A DNA stretch of 64,000 bases, taken from NCBI GenBank assembly GCA_963422775.4, contig CAUJSJ030000037.1:62001-126000 (forward strand), given 5' to 3'. Shown in pieces: positions 1 through 9,278 of this stretch. Position numbers and translations under genes: made by a program. Within the stretch, counting starts at the first letter, position 1; each line of letters begins with the position of its first letter. This stretch comes from Pelomonas sp963422775. Lineage in GTDB: Bacteria; Pseudomonadota; Gammaproteobacteria; Burkholderiales; Burkholderiaceae_C. A model generated the notes under the pieces. The model did not search any database. It saw only the letters and a program-made list of their open reading frames with translations, and was not told the DNA's origin.

Positions 1-1392
1 GTTCAACTGCTGTCCCTGATGAACAAGCCGGCCGAGGTGGCACAGCCGTTGTCGGACCTGCTGCGCATTGCCCCTGCGCCTCAGCGCCCCGGCTACATCC
101 TTGCGCTGTCGCGCCTGTTCCAGCGCTCGCCCGATCCCAAGGCCGTGCTTGCCGGCCTGGGCCCGGTACTGCGCGCCCAGACCGGCCCGCTCAAGCCTGC
201 CGCGCTGTACACCGAGGCGCGCCTGTCCATCAACGCCGGCGCGAACGCACGCGCGCTGGCACTGACCCGCGAACTCAACCAGGCCGTGCCCGATGGCGAC
301 GATGCGATGCAGCTCGCTGTCGACCTCATGCCTGCGGAACCGCTGGCCGAAGGCCTGATCGCGGAGCGGTTGCAGAAGAAGCCCGACCAGCATGCGCTGC
401 GCCAGGCCTATGGCCGTGCACTGATCCAGGCCCAGCGCCCGGCCGAGGCGGCGCGCGAATTCCGCCTGCTGACCGAAGCAACACCCGAAAACCCCGCCCC
501 TTGGCTCGCGCTGGGCGCCATCGAGCTGGAGCTCAAGCACCCGGCCGCTGCCGAGACGGCGCTGCGCGAAGGCCTGAAGCGCCTGGACACGCCGGCCTCC
601 GGCACCGATGCCGAGATCAAGGCGCGCGCAGACGGCCGTCTGCAGGCCTGGCTGATGCTGTCACAGGCGGCAGAGCAGCGCGGCGACTTCAAGGCCGCCG
701 AAGCTGCGCTGCAGAAGGTCGACAGCGGCGGCCTGGACGTGCGCTACCGCCGTGCCAGCCTGCTGGCCAAACAGGGCAAGCTGGCCGAGGCTCGCAAGCT
801 GCTGCAGCCCGCCGCCAATGCCGGCGATGCCGAGGCCCGGGCCTCGCTGCTGGCCGAAGCCCAGCTGATGCGCGACCAGCGCGACTACGCCGCCTCGCTC
901 ACCGTGCTCAAGGCCGCGGCGGCCCGCTTCCCCGGTGACGCCGACCTGATCTACGAGCAGGCCATGATGACCGAGAAGGTCGGCAAGTTCGACGAGATGG
1001 AGACGCTGCTGCGCAAGGTCATCGAGATCAAGCCCGACTACCACCACGCCTACAACGCGCTGGGCTACTCGCTGGCCGAGCGCAATCTGCGCCTGCCCGA
1101 GGCCAAGCAGCTCATCGAGCAGGCGCTCAAGCTGGCGCCGGGCGAGCCCTTCATCGTCGACAGCCTGGGCTGGGTCGAGTTCCGCCTCGGCAACCTGCCC
1201 GAAGCCGCCAAGCTGCTGCGCCAGGCCCACACCGGCCGGCCTGACGCCGAGATTGCCGCCCACCTCGGCGAGGTGCTGTGGGCCAGCGGCGCCCAGGACG
1301 AAGCCCGCCGCGTGCTCGCCGACGCCGCCCAGCGCGAGCCCGGCAACGAGGCGCTGCGCGAGACGCTGGACAGGCTGAAGGTCAAGCCTTGA
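1..1392 (+). CDS. TPR-repeat protein, 5' end outside the window
   Basis: The frame is open from base 1 and the first in-window ATG (base 19) has no ribosome site, so the gene very probably starts upstream; 463 residues are visible. The protein is a string of Ala/Leu-rich tetratricopeptide repeats (for example residues 130-175 and 330-400, with the typical spacing of G, Y, A and P). TPR arrays mediate protein-protein contacts, and in this genomic position (just before lolB) the family is usually an exported TPR protein. The stop overlaps the TTG start of lolB (TTGA), so the two are probably co-translated. No catalytic domain is visible in this part. Confidence 0.85.
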   Translation, partial: VQLLSLMNKPAEVAQPLSDLLRIAPAPQRPGYILALSRLFQRSPDPKAVLAGLGPVLRAQTGPLKPAALYTEARLSINAGANARALALTRELNQAVPDGDDAMQLAVDLMPAEPLAEGLIAERLQKKPDQHALRQAYGRALIQAQRPAEAAREFRLLTEATPENPAPWLALGAIELELKHPAAAETALREGLKRLDTPASGTDAEIKARADGRLQAWLMLSQAAEQRGDFKAAEAALQKVDSGGLDVRYRRASLLAKQGKLAEARKLLQPAANAGDAEARASLLAEAQLMRDQRDYAASLTVLKAAAARFPGDADLIYEQAMMTEKVGKFDEMETLLRKVIEIKPDYHHAYNALGYSLAERNLRLPEAKQLIEQALKLAPGEPFIVDSLGWVEFRLGNLPEAAKLLRQAHTGRPDAEIAAHLGEVLWASGAQDEARRVLADAAQREPGNEALRETLDRLKVKP

Positions 1393-1913
1393 GGTTCGCG
1401 CCGTTTTTCCTGGCGCTTGCGCTGGCTGGCTGCGCGCAACTGCCTCAGACACCGCCGGCCACGAACGAGTCGCGCCTGAGCGGCCGCATCAGCGTGACCG
1501 TGGCCGGCGACGTGCACAACCGAGGCACCGGCGGAGCGGCCAGCTTCGAACTCTTCGGCGGCCCGACTGCCGGCCGGCTGGAGCTGACCTCACCGCTGGG
1601 CTCGCTGGTGGCCCGCGCCAGCTGGCAACCCGGCCTCGTCACCCTGCAGACGCCCAACGACGAGCGCCGCTTCGACGACCTCGATGCGCTGACCCGCGAG
1701 CTGCTCGGCGAGACCGTGCCCGTGGCCGCTCTGTTCGACTGGCTGCAGGCCCGCCCGTGGCCGGCGGCTGCCCACAGCAAGACGGCCAGCGGCTTCGAGC
1801 AACTCGGCTGGCGCATCGAGCCCAAACTGCCCGCGCTTGTCGCCACCAGGTTGGCCAATCCCGTCGTCACGCTGCGCGCCCGTCTGGACGGAGGCGATGA
1901 AAGCTCTCCATGA
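1389..1913 (+). CDS. lolB: Outer-membrane lipoprotein LolB
   Basis: LolB accepts lipoproteins from the periplasmic carrier LolA and inserts them into the outer membrane. I chose TTG 1389 as start because it gives a short signal peptide ending in the lipobox L-A-G-C (Cys15) and overlaps the upstream stop by 4 nt. The 174-residue product has the family size and features, including the early segment ESRLSGRISV and the later LEQLGWRIEP-like strand (here FEQLGWRIEP). It overlaps ispE by 17 nt. The lolB-ispE-tRNA-prs order is common in Betaproteobacteria and supports the call. Confidence 0.88.
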   Translation: MRFAPFFLALALAGCAQLPQTPPATNESRLSGRISVTVAGDVHNRGTGGAASFELFGGPTAGRLELTSPLGSLVARASWQPGLVTLQTPNDERRFDDLDALTRELLGETVPVAALFDWLQARPWPAAAHSKTASGFEQLGWRIEPKLPALVATRLANPVVTLRARLDGGDESSP

Positions 1914-2790
1914 CCTGGCCGCGCCGGCCAAGCTGAATCTCTTCCTGCATGCCGTCGGCAAACGGGCGGACGGCTATCACCTGCTGCAATCGGTCTTCGT
2001 GCTGATCGACTGGGCGGACACGCTGCATGTCGAGATGCGCAGCGACGGCCGGCTGCAGCGCCACGACGTCCTTGGCGGTGATCTGCCGGCAGACGACCTC
2101 TGCCTGCGCGCAGCACGCGTACTGCAAGCCGAGACGGGCTGCCCCCTCGGCGCCGACATCCACCTCGAAAAACGCCTGCCTGCCGGCGCCGGCATGGGCG
2201 GCGGCTCGTCGGACGCCGCGACGACGCTGCTCGCGCTGAACCGCCTCTGGGATCTGCGCCTGCCGCTGGAGCGCCTGATGGGGCTCGGCCTGAAGCTCGG
2301 CGCCGACGTGCCATTCTTCCTCGGCGGCGGCCCGGCCTTCGTCGAGGGCATTGGCGAGATCTTGCACCCGCTGACCCTGCCCGAGCAGCGCTTTGCCGTC
2401 CTCAAGGGCCCGGCCGGACTGGCCACCAAGGACATCTTTTCGAGCCCTCTCTTGGCAAGGAGCGAAAACCTGGCTATAGTCGCGGGCTTTCCCGCCCTGG
2501 CTGGAACTGCAGAAAACTTAGCGCGAGGTTTCGGTCGCAACGACCTTCAACCTGCCGCCGAAGCGATCAGCAGTGAAGTGCGAGACGCGTTGGCCCAGTT
2601 GTCCGAAGTTTTCGGCAACGCCCGGATGACGGGCTCTGGAGCAGCAGTCTTTGCCCGGCTCGCCGGGGACGGAAAAAATGGCAAGGACGACCAGTCCCTG
2701 GCGACATTGCTGCAGGCAAAACCTGCGGAGTGGACCGGTCGAATTTGCCGCAGCTTAGGCTCTCACCCGCTCGCGGGCTGGGCCGGCTGA
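1897..2790 (+). CDS. ispE: 4-diphosphocytidyl-2-C-methyl-D-erythritol kinase IspE
   Basis: IspE phosphorylates CDP-methylerythritol with ATP in the cytoplasmic MEP pathway of isoprenoid synthesis. Start ATG 1897 gives the family N-terminus (PAKLNLFLHAVGKRADGYH) and a 297-residue protein. The GHMP-kinase glycine-rich loop PAGAGMGGGSSDAAT lies at about residues 95-109, and the C-terminal GHMP motif MTGSGAAVF is also present. The start lies inside lolB, so translation is probably coupled. The C-terminus is slightly extended and Trp/Gly rich, with no obvious function. Confidence 0.95.
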   Translation: MKALHDLAAPAKLNLFLHAVGKRADGYHLLQSVFVLIDWADTLHVEMRSDGRLQRHDVLGGDLPADDLCLRAARVLQAETGCPLGADIHLEKRLPAGAGMGGGSSDAATTLLALNRLWDLRLPLERLMGLGLKLGADVPFFLGGGPAFVEGIGEILHPLTLPEQRFAVLKGPAGLATKDIFSSPLLARSENLAIVAGFPALAGTAENLARGFGRNDLQPAAEAISSEVRDALAQLSEVFGNARMTGSGAAVFARLAGDGKNGKDDQSLATLLQAKPAEWTGRICRSLGSHPLAGWAG

Positions 2791-2830
2791 CAAGGTTTAT
2801 AGGGTTCGGCCGCTCGGCCGGGTCCTGTGT

Positions 2831-2907
2831 AGGGGAGTCGCCAAGTTGGTCAAGGCATCGGATTTTGATTCCGACATGCGAGGGTTCGAGTCCTTCCTCC
2901 CCTGCCA
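2831..2907 (+). tRNA. tRNA-Gln (anticodon TTG)
   Basis: A 77-nt cloverleaf can be drawn. The acceptor stem AGGGGAG pairs with CTCCCCT, followed by discriminator G and an encoded CCA. The anticodon arm is TCGGA-TTTTGAT-TCCGA with anticodon TTG, and the T arm is GAGGG-TTCGAGT-CCTTC. Discriminator G73 and U8-C9 match glutamine tRNAs. It lies between ispE and prs, its usual place in Betaproteobacteria. Confidence 0.96.
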
Positions 2908-2972
2908 AATGTTTTCTGTAATTCGCTGAACCGGCTTGCGCTTCAGCGAGCCACTGACACCAGAGGCTCCCA

Positions 2973-3935
2973 GTGCTGCTCAACACGGTTCTCTTCACCG
3001 GCAACGCGAACCCGGTCCTCTCCCAGGAAATCGCCACCCATCTCGGACTCGAGCTGGGCAAGGCCGTCGTCGGCCGCTTCTCCGACGGTGAAGTCACCGT
3101 CGAGATCCAGCAGAACGTCCGCGCCCGTGACGTCTTCGTCGTGCAGCCGACCTGCGCACCGACGAACGAGAACCTGATGGAGCTGTTGATCATGGTGGAC
3201 GCGCTCAAGCGCGCCAGCGCGCGCCGCATCACCGCCGTGGTCCCCTACTTCGGCTACGCCCGCCAGGACCGCCGCCCGCGCAGCACGCGCGTGCCGATCT
3301 CGGCCAAGGTCGTCGCCAACTGCCTGGAAACCGTCGGCGTCGAACGCGTGCTGACGATGGACTTGCATGCTGATCAGATCCAGGGCTTCTTCGACATCCC
3401 GGTCGACAACATCTACGCGTCGCCGGTGCTGCTGTCGGACCTGAAGAGCCGCAACTATCAAGACTTGGTCGTGGTCAGCCCCGACGTCGGTGGTGTGGTG
3501 CGCGCGCGCGCCCTGGCCAAGCAGCTCGGCTGCGACCTGGCCATCATCGACAAGCGCCGCCCGGCCGCCAACGTGTCCGAAGTGATGCACGTCATCGGCG
3601 AGATCGACGGCCGCAACTGCGTGATCATGGACGACATGATCGACACCGCCGGCACCCTCGTGAAGGCGGCCGAAGTGCTGAAGGCGCGCGGCGCGAAGAG
3701 CGTGTTTGCCTACTGCACCCACCCCATCCTGTCGGGCCCGGCCATCGAGCGCATCGCCGGCTCGCAGCTGGACGAAGTCGTCATCACCAACACCATTCCG
3801 CTGACCGACGCGGCCAAGGCCTGCAAGAAGATCCGCCAGCTGTCGGTGGCCTTCCTTTTTGCCGAGACCATCCGCCGCATCTCCGATGGCGAGTCGGTCA
3901 CCTCCCTTTTCTCGGAACAGAACAACAATTTCTAA
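2973..3935 (+). CDS. prs: Ribose-phosphate pyrophosphokinase
   Basis: This enzyme makes PRPP from ribose 5-phosphate and ATP, feeding purine, pyrimidine, NAD, tryptophan and histidine synthesis; a split his operon lies in this same window. GTG 2973 is chosen because it gives the family N-terminus (LFTGNANPVLSQEIA) and a normal 320-residue length. Visible motifs are FSDGEVTVEIQ near residue 36, the flexible-loop region YARQDRRPRSTRVPISAK near 92, and the PRPP loop VIMDDMIDTAGTL near 218-230. The last codons form one copy of a 27-bp repeat whose second copy lies 68 bp downstream. Confidence 0.96.
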   Translation: MLLNTVLFTGNANPVLSQEIATHLGLELGKAVVGRFSDGEVTVEIQQNVRARDVFVVQPTCAPTNENLMELLIMVDALKRASARRITAVVPYFGYARQDRRPRSTRVPISAKVVANCLETVGVERVLTMDLHADQIQGFFDIPVDNIYASPVLLSDLKSRNYQDLVVVSPDVGGVVRARALAKQLGCDLAIIDKRRPAANVSEVMHVIGEIDGRNCVIMDDMIDTAGTLVKAAEVLKARGAKSVFAYCTHPILSGPAIERIAGSQLDEVVITNTIPLTDAAKACKKIRQLSVAFLFAETIRRISDGESVTSLFSEQNNNF

Positions 3936-4005
3936 TCAGTCCGAGTAGGGCCCCTCCCGCAAGCGGGGCCCTCCCAATCTCGGAGCAGAACAACAATTTC
4001 TGATC
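3911..4005 (+). repeat. Direct repeat duplicating the prs 3' end
   Basis: A 27-bp segment at 3911-3937, which includes the last eight codons and TAA stop of prs, is repeated at 3979-4005 with two A-to-G differences (25/27 identity); the stop becomes TGA in the second copy. The copies are offset by 68 bp, so they are out of frame with each other. Between them is the hairpin at 3948-3971. This looks like a small tandem duplication that carried the gene end and its hairpin. Confidence 0.8.
3948..3971 (+). terminator. Hairpin after prs, possible weak terminator
   Basis: GGGCCCC (3948-3954) pairs with GGGGCCC (3965-3971) around a 10-nt loop; an alternative stem CCCGC/GCGGG competes. There is no U-tract, so it is more likely an attenuator or mRNA 3'-end stabiliser than a full intrinsic terminator. 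Confidence 0.45.
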
Positions 4006-4082
4006 CGAATTCGCCGCGGCCGCAAGGCCGCATTCCCAACGGCGCCTGGTCGCGGGTGCCGTTTCTCTTTTTGGAGAAAACC

Positions 4083-4703
4083 ATGAAGTTCGTCGCTTTT
4101 GAGCGCAAATTGCAGGGGACCGGAGCGAGCCGCCGCCTGCGCGTGGCCGGCAAAGTGCCCGGTATCGTTTTTGGCGCCGGTGAGCCCGTCATGATCGAAC
4201 TCGATCACAACGCGCTGTTCCACGCCCTCAAGAAGGAAGCCTTCCACAGCTCGCTGCTGGACATGGAACTGGCCGGTGCCACCACGCAAGTGCTGCTGCG
4301 TGACTTCCAGATGCACCCGTACAAGCCGCAAGTCCTGCACTGCGACTTCCAGCGCGTGGACGCCACGACCAAGATCACGAAGAAGGTGCCCCTGCACTTC
4401 ATCGGTGAAGACACGTCGCCGGCCGTCAAGACCGACCACTGCACGGTCAACCACGTCGTGACCGAGCTGCTGATCACCTGCCTGGCCCAGCAACTGCCCG
4501 AGTTCATCGAGGTGGATCTGTCCGGCATGACCCAAGGTCACTCGCTGCACGTGAACGACATCAAGCTGCCGGAAGGCATCAAGGTCGTCACGCACGGCAA
4601 GCCGAACCCGGTCATCGCGACGCCGATCGCGCCGGCTGCTGAAGAAGTCATCGTCGTGGCCGCTCCGGTCGTCGACGACGGCAAGAAGAAGAAGAAGAAG
4701 TAA
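4083..4703 (+). CDS. rplY: 50S ribosomal protein L25 (CTC form)
   Basis: L25/CTC binds 5S rRNA in the large subunit. ATG 4083 is preceded by GGAG at 4073-4076 and gives 206 residues, the long two-domain CTC form. The N-terminal L25 domain shows RRLRVAGKVPGIVFGAG, and the beta-rich TL5 C-terminal domain follows from about residue 95. The C-terminus is a Lys run (GKKKKKK), common in this family. It follows prs as usual in Betaproteobacteria, but the expected next gene, pth, is displaced 9 kb by an efflux operon. Confidence 0.95.
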   Translation: MKFVAFERKLQGTGASRRLRVAGKVPGIVFGAGEPVMIELDHNALFHALKKEAFHSSLLDMELAGATTQVLLRDFQMHPYKPQVLHCDFQRVDATTKITKKVPLHFIGEDTSPAVKTDHCTVNHVVTELLITCLAQQLPEFIEVDLSGMTQGHSLHVNDIKLPEGIKVVTHGKPNPVIATPIAPAAEEVIVVAAPVVDDGKKKKKK

Positions 4704-4732
4704 TTTCTTCCCGGCTTCAAGCCAACAACGAG

Positions 4733-4756
4733 GGGCTCCGCAAGGAGCCCTTTTTT
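4733..4756 (+). terminator. Rho-independent terminator after rplY
   Basis: GGGCTCC (4733-4739) and GGAGCCC (4744-4750) form a perfect 7-bp stem with a GCAA loop, followed by six T. The convergent efflux gene ends at 4755 inside the T-run. Read on the minus strand only one T lies before the stem's far end, so it serves mainly the plus strand. Confidence 0.9.
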
Positions 4757-6160
4757 ATTGCCGCGTCGTCGTCGCCGGCGGCACCCGCCCGCCGAGGTTC
4801 TTCAGCAGCAGATTGGCCGCCACGAGCTGGCGGTTGCGCGAGCTGAGCAGACTGCCCTCGGCCGACAGCGCCGTCGTCTGCGCCGCGCTGACGTTCAGGA
4901 AGCTCACCGTGCCGGCGCGGTACTGGGCCAGCACGATGTCGAGATTGCGTTGCGCGGCCTCGAAGGCGTCGCGCTGCAGCGCCAGCGCGGCGCCGGACTC
5001 GGCGAAATCGACGAGGTTGTCCTCGACCTCCTGGAACACGGTCAGCACGGTCTGGCGATAGTTCGCCGTCGCAGCGTCGGCAGATGCACGGGCCTGGGCG
5101 CTGGCAAGGCGGCGCTGGCCGCCGTCGAGGATGGGCGCCGCCACCGCCGCACCGAGGGACCAGACCAGGTTGGGCGCGGAGATCAGGTTGGACCAGGACG
5201 AGCCGCGGTAGCCCGCGCTGGCCGACAGGTCGACCGACGGGAAGAAGGCGGCGTCGGCGATGCCGATCTGCGCATAGGCCGCCGTCTGGCGGGCGCGCGC
5301 GGCGGCAATGTCCGGGCGCTGGGCCAGCAGCGTCGACGGCACGAGGTCGGGTACCGGCGGCAGCTCCGGCAGGCGGGCGCTGGGAAGCAATTGGAACTGC
5401 CCCGGCAGCTTGCCCAGTTGGGCGGCGATCGAATGCTCCAGCTGGGCACGCTGGCTGCGCACGTCGCTCAACTGCGACTGCACGCTGCGCAGCTGGGTGC
5501 GCGCCTGCAGCACATCGGACTGCGCGACGACACCGCTGGCGTAGCGCACCTGGGTCAGATCCAGCGCCCGCTGGTTGGCGGCCGCCGTGCGCTCCAGCAG
5601 CGCCTGCTGCGCCTCGGCCGTCCGCAGCGAAAAATAGGTTTGCGTCAGCGTCGCCTGGGCCGACAGGCGCAGAGCGGCGAGATCAGCCTGGCTGGCCTGG
5701 TAGCTGGCGCCGGCGGCCTTGACGCCCTCGGCCAGCCGCCCCCACAGGTCGATCTCCCAGGCAGCGTTGGCCGTCAGCGAGTTGTTGGTCGACACGGTGC
5801 GCTGGCCGTTGTTGTTCTCCGCTGTCGCGGAGCGCGTCGTGCCGGCGCCGACGGACAGCGTCGGGAAGATGGCCGAGCCGCTGGCCCTCAGCACTGCGCG
5901 CGCCGACGCGACCTGGGCCAGCGCGGCAGCGAGGTTCTGGTTGCCGACGACGAGGTCAGCCTGCAGGCTGTCCAGCACCGATCCTGGAACATCGTCCACC
6001 AGGCTTCGGGCACGACGACGTCGGGTGCCACGCGCTTCCATTCGGTCGAGCCTTGGAAGCTTGCGGGCGGTGCAGGCTCGGCAGGTGGACGCTGCGAGGT
6101 CACGGCACAGCCAGCGAGCAGCAGGGCCAGGGAAAGCGGAGCGAGGGCAGTCTTGCGCAT
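4755..6160 (-). pseudogene. Outer-membrane efflux lipoprotein (NodT/OprM family), one-base frameshift
   Basis: This is the outer-membrane channel of the RND system encoded just upstream on the same strand. The ATG at 6160 starts a lipoprotein signal (LALLLAGC), followed by a typical mature start ending EAWWTMFQD. The frame then breaks near 5979-5981. The rest, from VLDSLQADLVVGNQNLAAA to the end, continues in another frame for about 415 residues and contains both TolC-like repeats. Adding one C to GATCGG restores D-P-V-L-D, the family consensus. The start is 4 nt after the stop of the RND pump. Either the channel is inactive or the assembly lost one base. Confidence 0.85.
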
Positions 6161-6164
6161 GGCT

Positions 6165-9100
6165 TCAGGTCGCGGTCTGGAGGGTGGCTGCTGGCGCAGG
6201 CACGGGCGCGCGCTTGTTGCGGCTGAGCCTGTCCATGCAGCAGAAAACGACGGGCGTGGTGTAGAGGGTCAGCAGCTGGCTCAGCAGCAGCCCGCCGACG
6301 ATGGAGATGCCCAGCGGCACCCGCAGCTCGGCGCCTTCGCCCTGGCCCGCGGCCAGCGGCACGGCGCCGAAGACGGCGGCCACCGTCGTCATCAGGATGG
6401 GCCGCAGCCGCAGGAGCGCCGCACGGTAGATGGCAGCGCCAGCGGTCATGCGCCGGCCGCGTTCAGCGGCCGCGCGCTGCGCCGAGATGGCGAAGTCCAG
6501 CATCATGATCGCGTTCTTCTTGACGATGCCGATCAGCAGGATGACGCCGATCAGCGCAATGATGGTGAAGTCGGTCTTGAAGGCCATCAGCGCCAGCAGC
6601 GCGCCGACGCCCGCCGAGGGCAGCGTCGACAGGATGGTGATCGGGTGGATGAGGCTCTCGTACAGGATGCCCAGTACCAGGTAGATGGTCACGATGGCCG
6701 CGAGGATGAGCAGCGGCTGCGACTTCAGCGACGCCTGGAAGGCCTGGGCCGTGCCCTGGAAGCTGCCGCGCACCGACACCGGCGCGCCGCTGCCCGCGAC
6801 CGCATCGTTGACCGCGTTCACCGCGTCCGACAACGACACGCCGGGCGCGAGGTTGAAGCTGATCGTGCTGGCCGGCGTGCCGCTCTGGTGGCTGACGGAC
6901 AGCGGCGTGGCGGTCGTCTCGACGCGCGCCACCGCCGACAGCGGCACCTGCTGGCCGCCGCTGGCGGTGAGCATCAGCCGGTCCAGCGTCTGCGGGCTCT
7001 GCAGCCAGGTGGGCGCCAGCTCCATGACGACGCGGTACTGGTTCAGCGGGTTGTAGATGACGCCCACCTGGCGCTGGCCGAAGGCGTCGTTGAGCGTGCT
7101 GTCCACGGCGCTCATCGTCAGACCCAGGCGGGCCAGCGCGTCGCGGTCCACGACGAGCGAGGTCTGCAGGCCCTTGTCCTGCTGGTCGGTGTTCACGTCG
7201 GTGACCTCGGGCACCTCGGTCAGCGCACGGCGGATGCGGGGCTCCCAGGTGCGCAGGTCGGCCAGGTCGTCGGCCTGCAGCGTGTACTGCCAGGACGCAT
7301 TGGACTGCCGCCCGCCGATGCGGATGTCCTGCACCGGCGCCAGGAACATGTTGGCGCCCGGCACCTTGGCGAGCTTGCCGCGCAGGCGGTTGATGACGTC
7401 GTCCACGCTCTCCTTGCGCTCGCTGCGGGGCTTGAGGCTGATGAACATGTTGGCGCTGTTGCGCTGGCCGCCGCCGGTGAAGCCGGTCACGTCGGACACC
7501 GCCGGGTCGGCGCGCACGATGTCGTGGAAGGTGCGCAGCTTGCCCTGCATGGACTGGAAGGAGCTGGCCTGGTCGGCCTGCACGCCGCCGATCATCAGGC
7601 CCGTGTCCTGCTGCGGGAAGAAGCCCTTGGGGATGGTGATGTACAGATGCACGTTCAGCGCGACGACGCCGGCCAGCGCCAGCAGCGCGAGGGGCTGATG
7701 GCGCAGCGTCCAGCGCAGCGAGCGGCGGTAGCCCCGCAGCAGCGAACGCTGGATGCGGGCCAGCACCCGGCCGAAGCGCCCGGGCTCGCGGGCGGCGACG
7801 TGGGGCTTGAGCAGCGTGGCGGCCATCATCGGCGTGGTGGTGAGGGACACCACCATGGACACGAGGATGGACACCGACAGCACGACGGCGAACTCACGGA
7901 ACAGACGCCCGACGATGCCGCCCATCGCCAGGATGGGGATGAAGACCGCGATCAGGCTCAGCGAGATGGACACGACGGTGAAGCCGATCTCCTTCGCGCC
8001 CTTCAGTGCCGCCTCGCGCGGCGGCACACCGCGCTCGATGTGGCGCGAGATGTTCTCCAGCACGACGATGGCGTCGTCGACGACAAAGCCGGTGGCCACC
8101 GTCATCGCCATCAGCGACAGGTTGTCGATGCTGTAGCCCAGCAGGTACATGACACCGAAGGTGCCGGCCAGCGACACCGGCACGGCCACCGCCGGCAGCA
8201 GCGCCGCACGAAAGCGCCGCAGGAAGATGAAGACGACGGCGATGACCAGGCCGAAGGCGATGAACAGCGTGCGCTGCACCTCCACGATGCTGCCGCGGAT
8301 GGTGGCCGTTCGGTCCATGACGACGTCGACGTTGATGGCCGGCGAGATGGACGCGCGCAGCTGCGGCAGCAGCGCGCGCACGGTGTCCACGGTCTTGATG
8401 ATGTTGGCCGACGGCGCCTTGTTCAGGATCAGCAGCACCGCCTGGCGGCCGTTGGCCAGGCCATCGTTGCGCACGTCCTGCACGCTGTCCTGGATGTCGG
8501 CCACGTCACCCAGGCGCACGGCCGCGCCGTTGCGGTAGCTCAGCACCAGCGGCAGGTAGTCGCTGGCCAGGCGCGCCTGGTCGTTGGCGCCGATCTGCCA
8601 GCTGCGGTCGCCGCTTTCCAGCTGGCCCTTGGGCCGGTTCGCGTTCGTCCCGACGACGGCCGCCCTGACCTGCTCCAGGCCGATGCCTTGGGCGGACAGC
8701 TTGTTCGGGTCCAGCTCGATGCGCACGGCCGGCAGCGCGCCGCCGCCCACCGACACCTGGCCCACGCCGTCCACTTGCGACAGCCGCTGCGCCAGCACGG
8801 TGGAGGCGGCGTCGTACATCTGGCCGCGCGTCAGCGTGTCCGACGTCAGCGACACGATCATGATGGGCGCGTCGGCGGGGTTGACCTTGCGGTAGGTCGG
8901 GTTGCTGGGCATGCCCGTGGGCAGCAGCGCGCGCGAGGCGTTGATGCCGGCCTGCACCTCGCGCGCGGCGCTGTCGATGCTGCGGCTCATGTCGAACTGC
9001 AGCGTGATGCGCGCGCTGCCCAGCGACGACGAGGATGTGATCTCGGTGACGCCGGCGATGCTGCCGAGAGTCCGCTCCAGCGGCGTGGCGACGGTGGCGG

Positions 9101-9278
9101 CCATCGTGTCGGGGCTGGCGCCGGGGAGCGAGGCGCTGACGGAGATGGTCGGGAACTCCACCTGCGGCAGCGGCGCGATGGGCAGCAGCAGATAGGCGAT
9201 GGCGCCGGCCAGCGCAACACCGCAGGTGATCAGCGCCGTGCCGATGGGGCGCTCGATGAAGACGCGCGACATGTTCAC
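6165..9278 (-). CDS. RND efflux permease, MdtC/MuxC type
   Basis: This 1037-residue inner-membrane proton/drug antiporter is the second of two non-identical RND pumps encoded in tandem, as in MdtBC of enterobacteria, which form a heterotrimer. It begins MNMSRVFIERPIGTALIT and carries the TM4 proton-relay Asp pair in ATGFVVDDAIVVLENISRH and the C-terminal motif GIVKKNAIMMLDFA. Length and topology (12 TM helices, two large periplasmic loops) fit the HAE1 family. Its start overlaps the stop of the MdtB-like gene by 4 nt. Substrates cannot be read from the sequence; in the family they include bile salts, novobiocin and other lipophilic compounds. Confidence 0.9.
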   Translation of the reverse strand: MNMSRVFIERPIGTALITCGVALAGAIAYLLLPIAPLPQVEFPTISVSASLPGASPDTMAATVATPLERTLGSIAGVTEITSSSSLGSARITLQFDMSRSIDSAAREVQAGINASRALLPTGMPSNPTYRKVNPADAPIMIVSLTSDTLTRGQMYDAASTVLAQRLSQVDGVGQVSVGGGALPAVRIELDPNKLSAQGIGLEQVRAAVVGTNANRPKGQLESGDRSWQIGANDQARLASDYLPLVLSYRNGAAVRLGDVADIQDSVQDVRNDGLANGRQAVLLILNKAPSANIIKTVDTVRALLPQLRASISPAINVDVVMDRTATIRGSIVEVQRTLFIAFGLVIAVVFIFLRRFRAALLPAVAVPVSLAGTFGVMYLLGYSIDNLSLMAMTVATGFVVDDAIVVLENISRHIERGVPPREAALKGAKEIGFTVVSISLSLIAVFIPILAMGGIVGRLFREFAVVLSVSILVSMVVSLTTTPMMAATLLKPHVAAREPGRFGRVLARIQRSLLRGYRRSLRWTLRHQPLALLALAGVVALNVHLYITIPKGFFPQQDTGLMIGGVQADQASSFQSMQGKLRTFHDIVRADPAVSDVTGFTGGGQRNSANMFISLKPRSERKESVDDVINRLRGKLAKVPGANMFLAPVQDIRIGGRQSNASWQYTLQADDLADLRTWEPRIRRALTEVPEVTDVNTDQQDKGLQTSLVVDRDALARLGLTMSAVDSTLNDAFGQRQVGVIYNPLNQYRVVMELAPTWLQSPQTLDRLMLTASGGQQVPLSAVARVETTATPLSVSHQSGTPASTISFNLAPGVSLSDAVNAVNDAVAGSGAPVSVRGSFQGTAQAFQASLKSQPLLILAAIVTIYLVLGILYESLIHPITILSTLPSAGVGALLALMAFKTDFTIIALIGVILLIGIVKKNAIMMLDFAISAQRAAAERGRRMTAGAAIYRAALLRLRPILMTTVAAVFGAVPLAAGQGEGAELRVPLGISIVGGLLLSQLLTLYTTPVVFCCMDRLSRNKRAPVPAPAATLQTAT

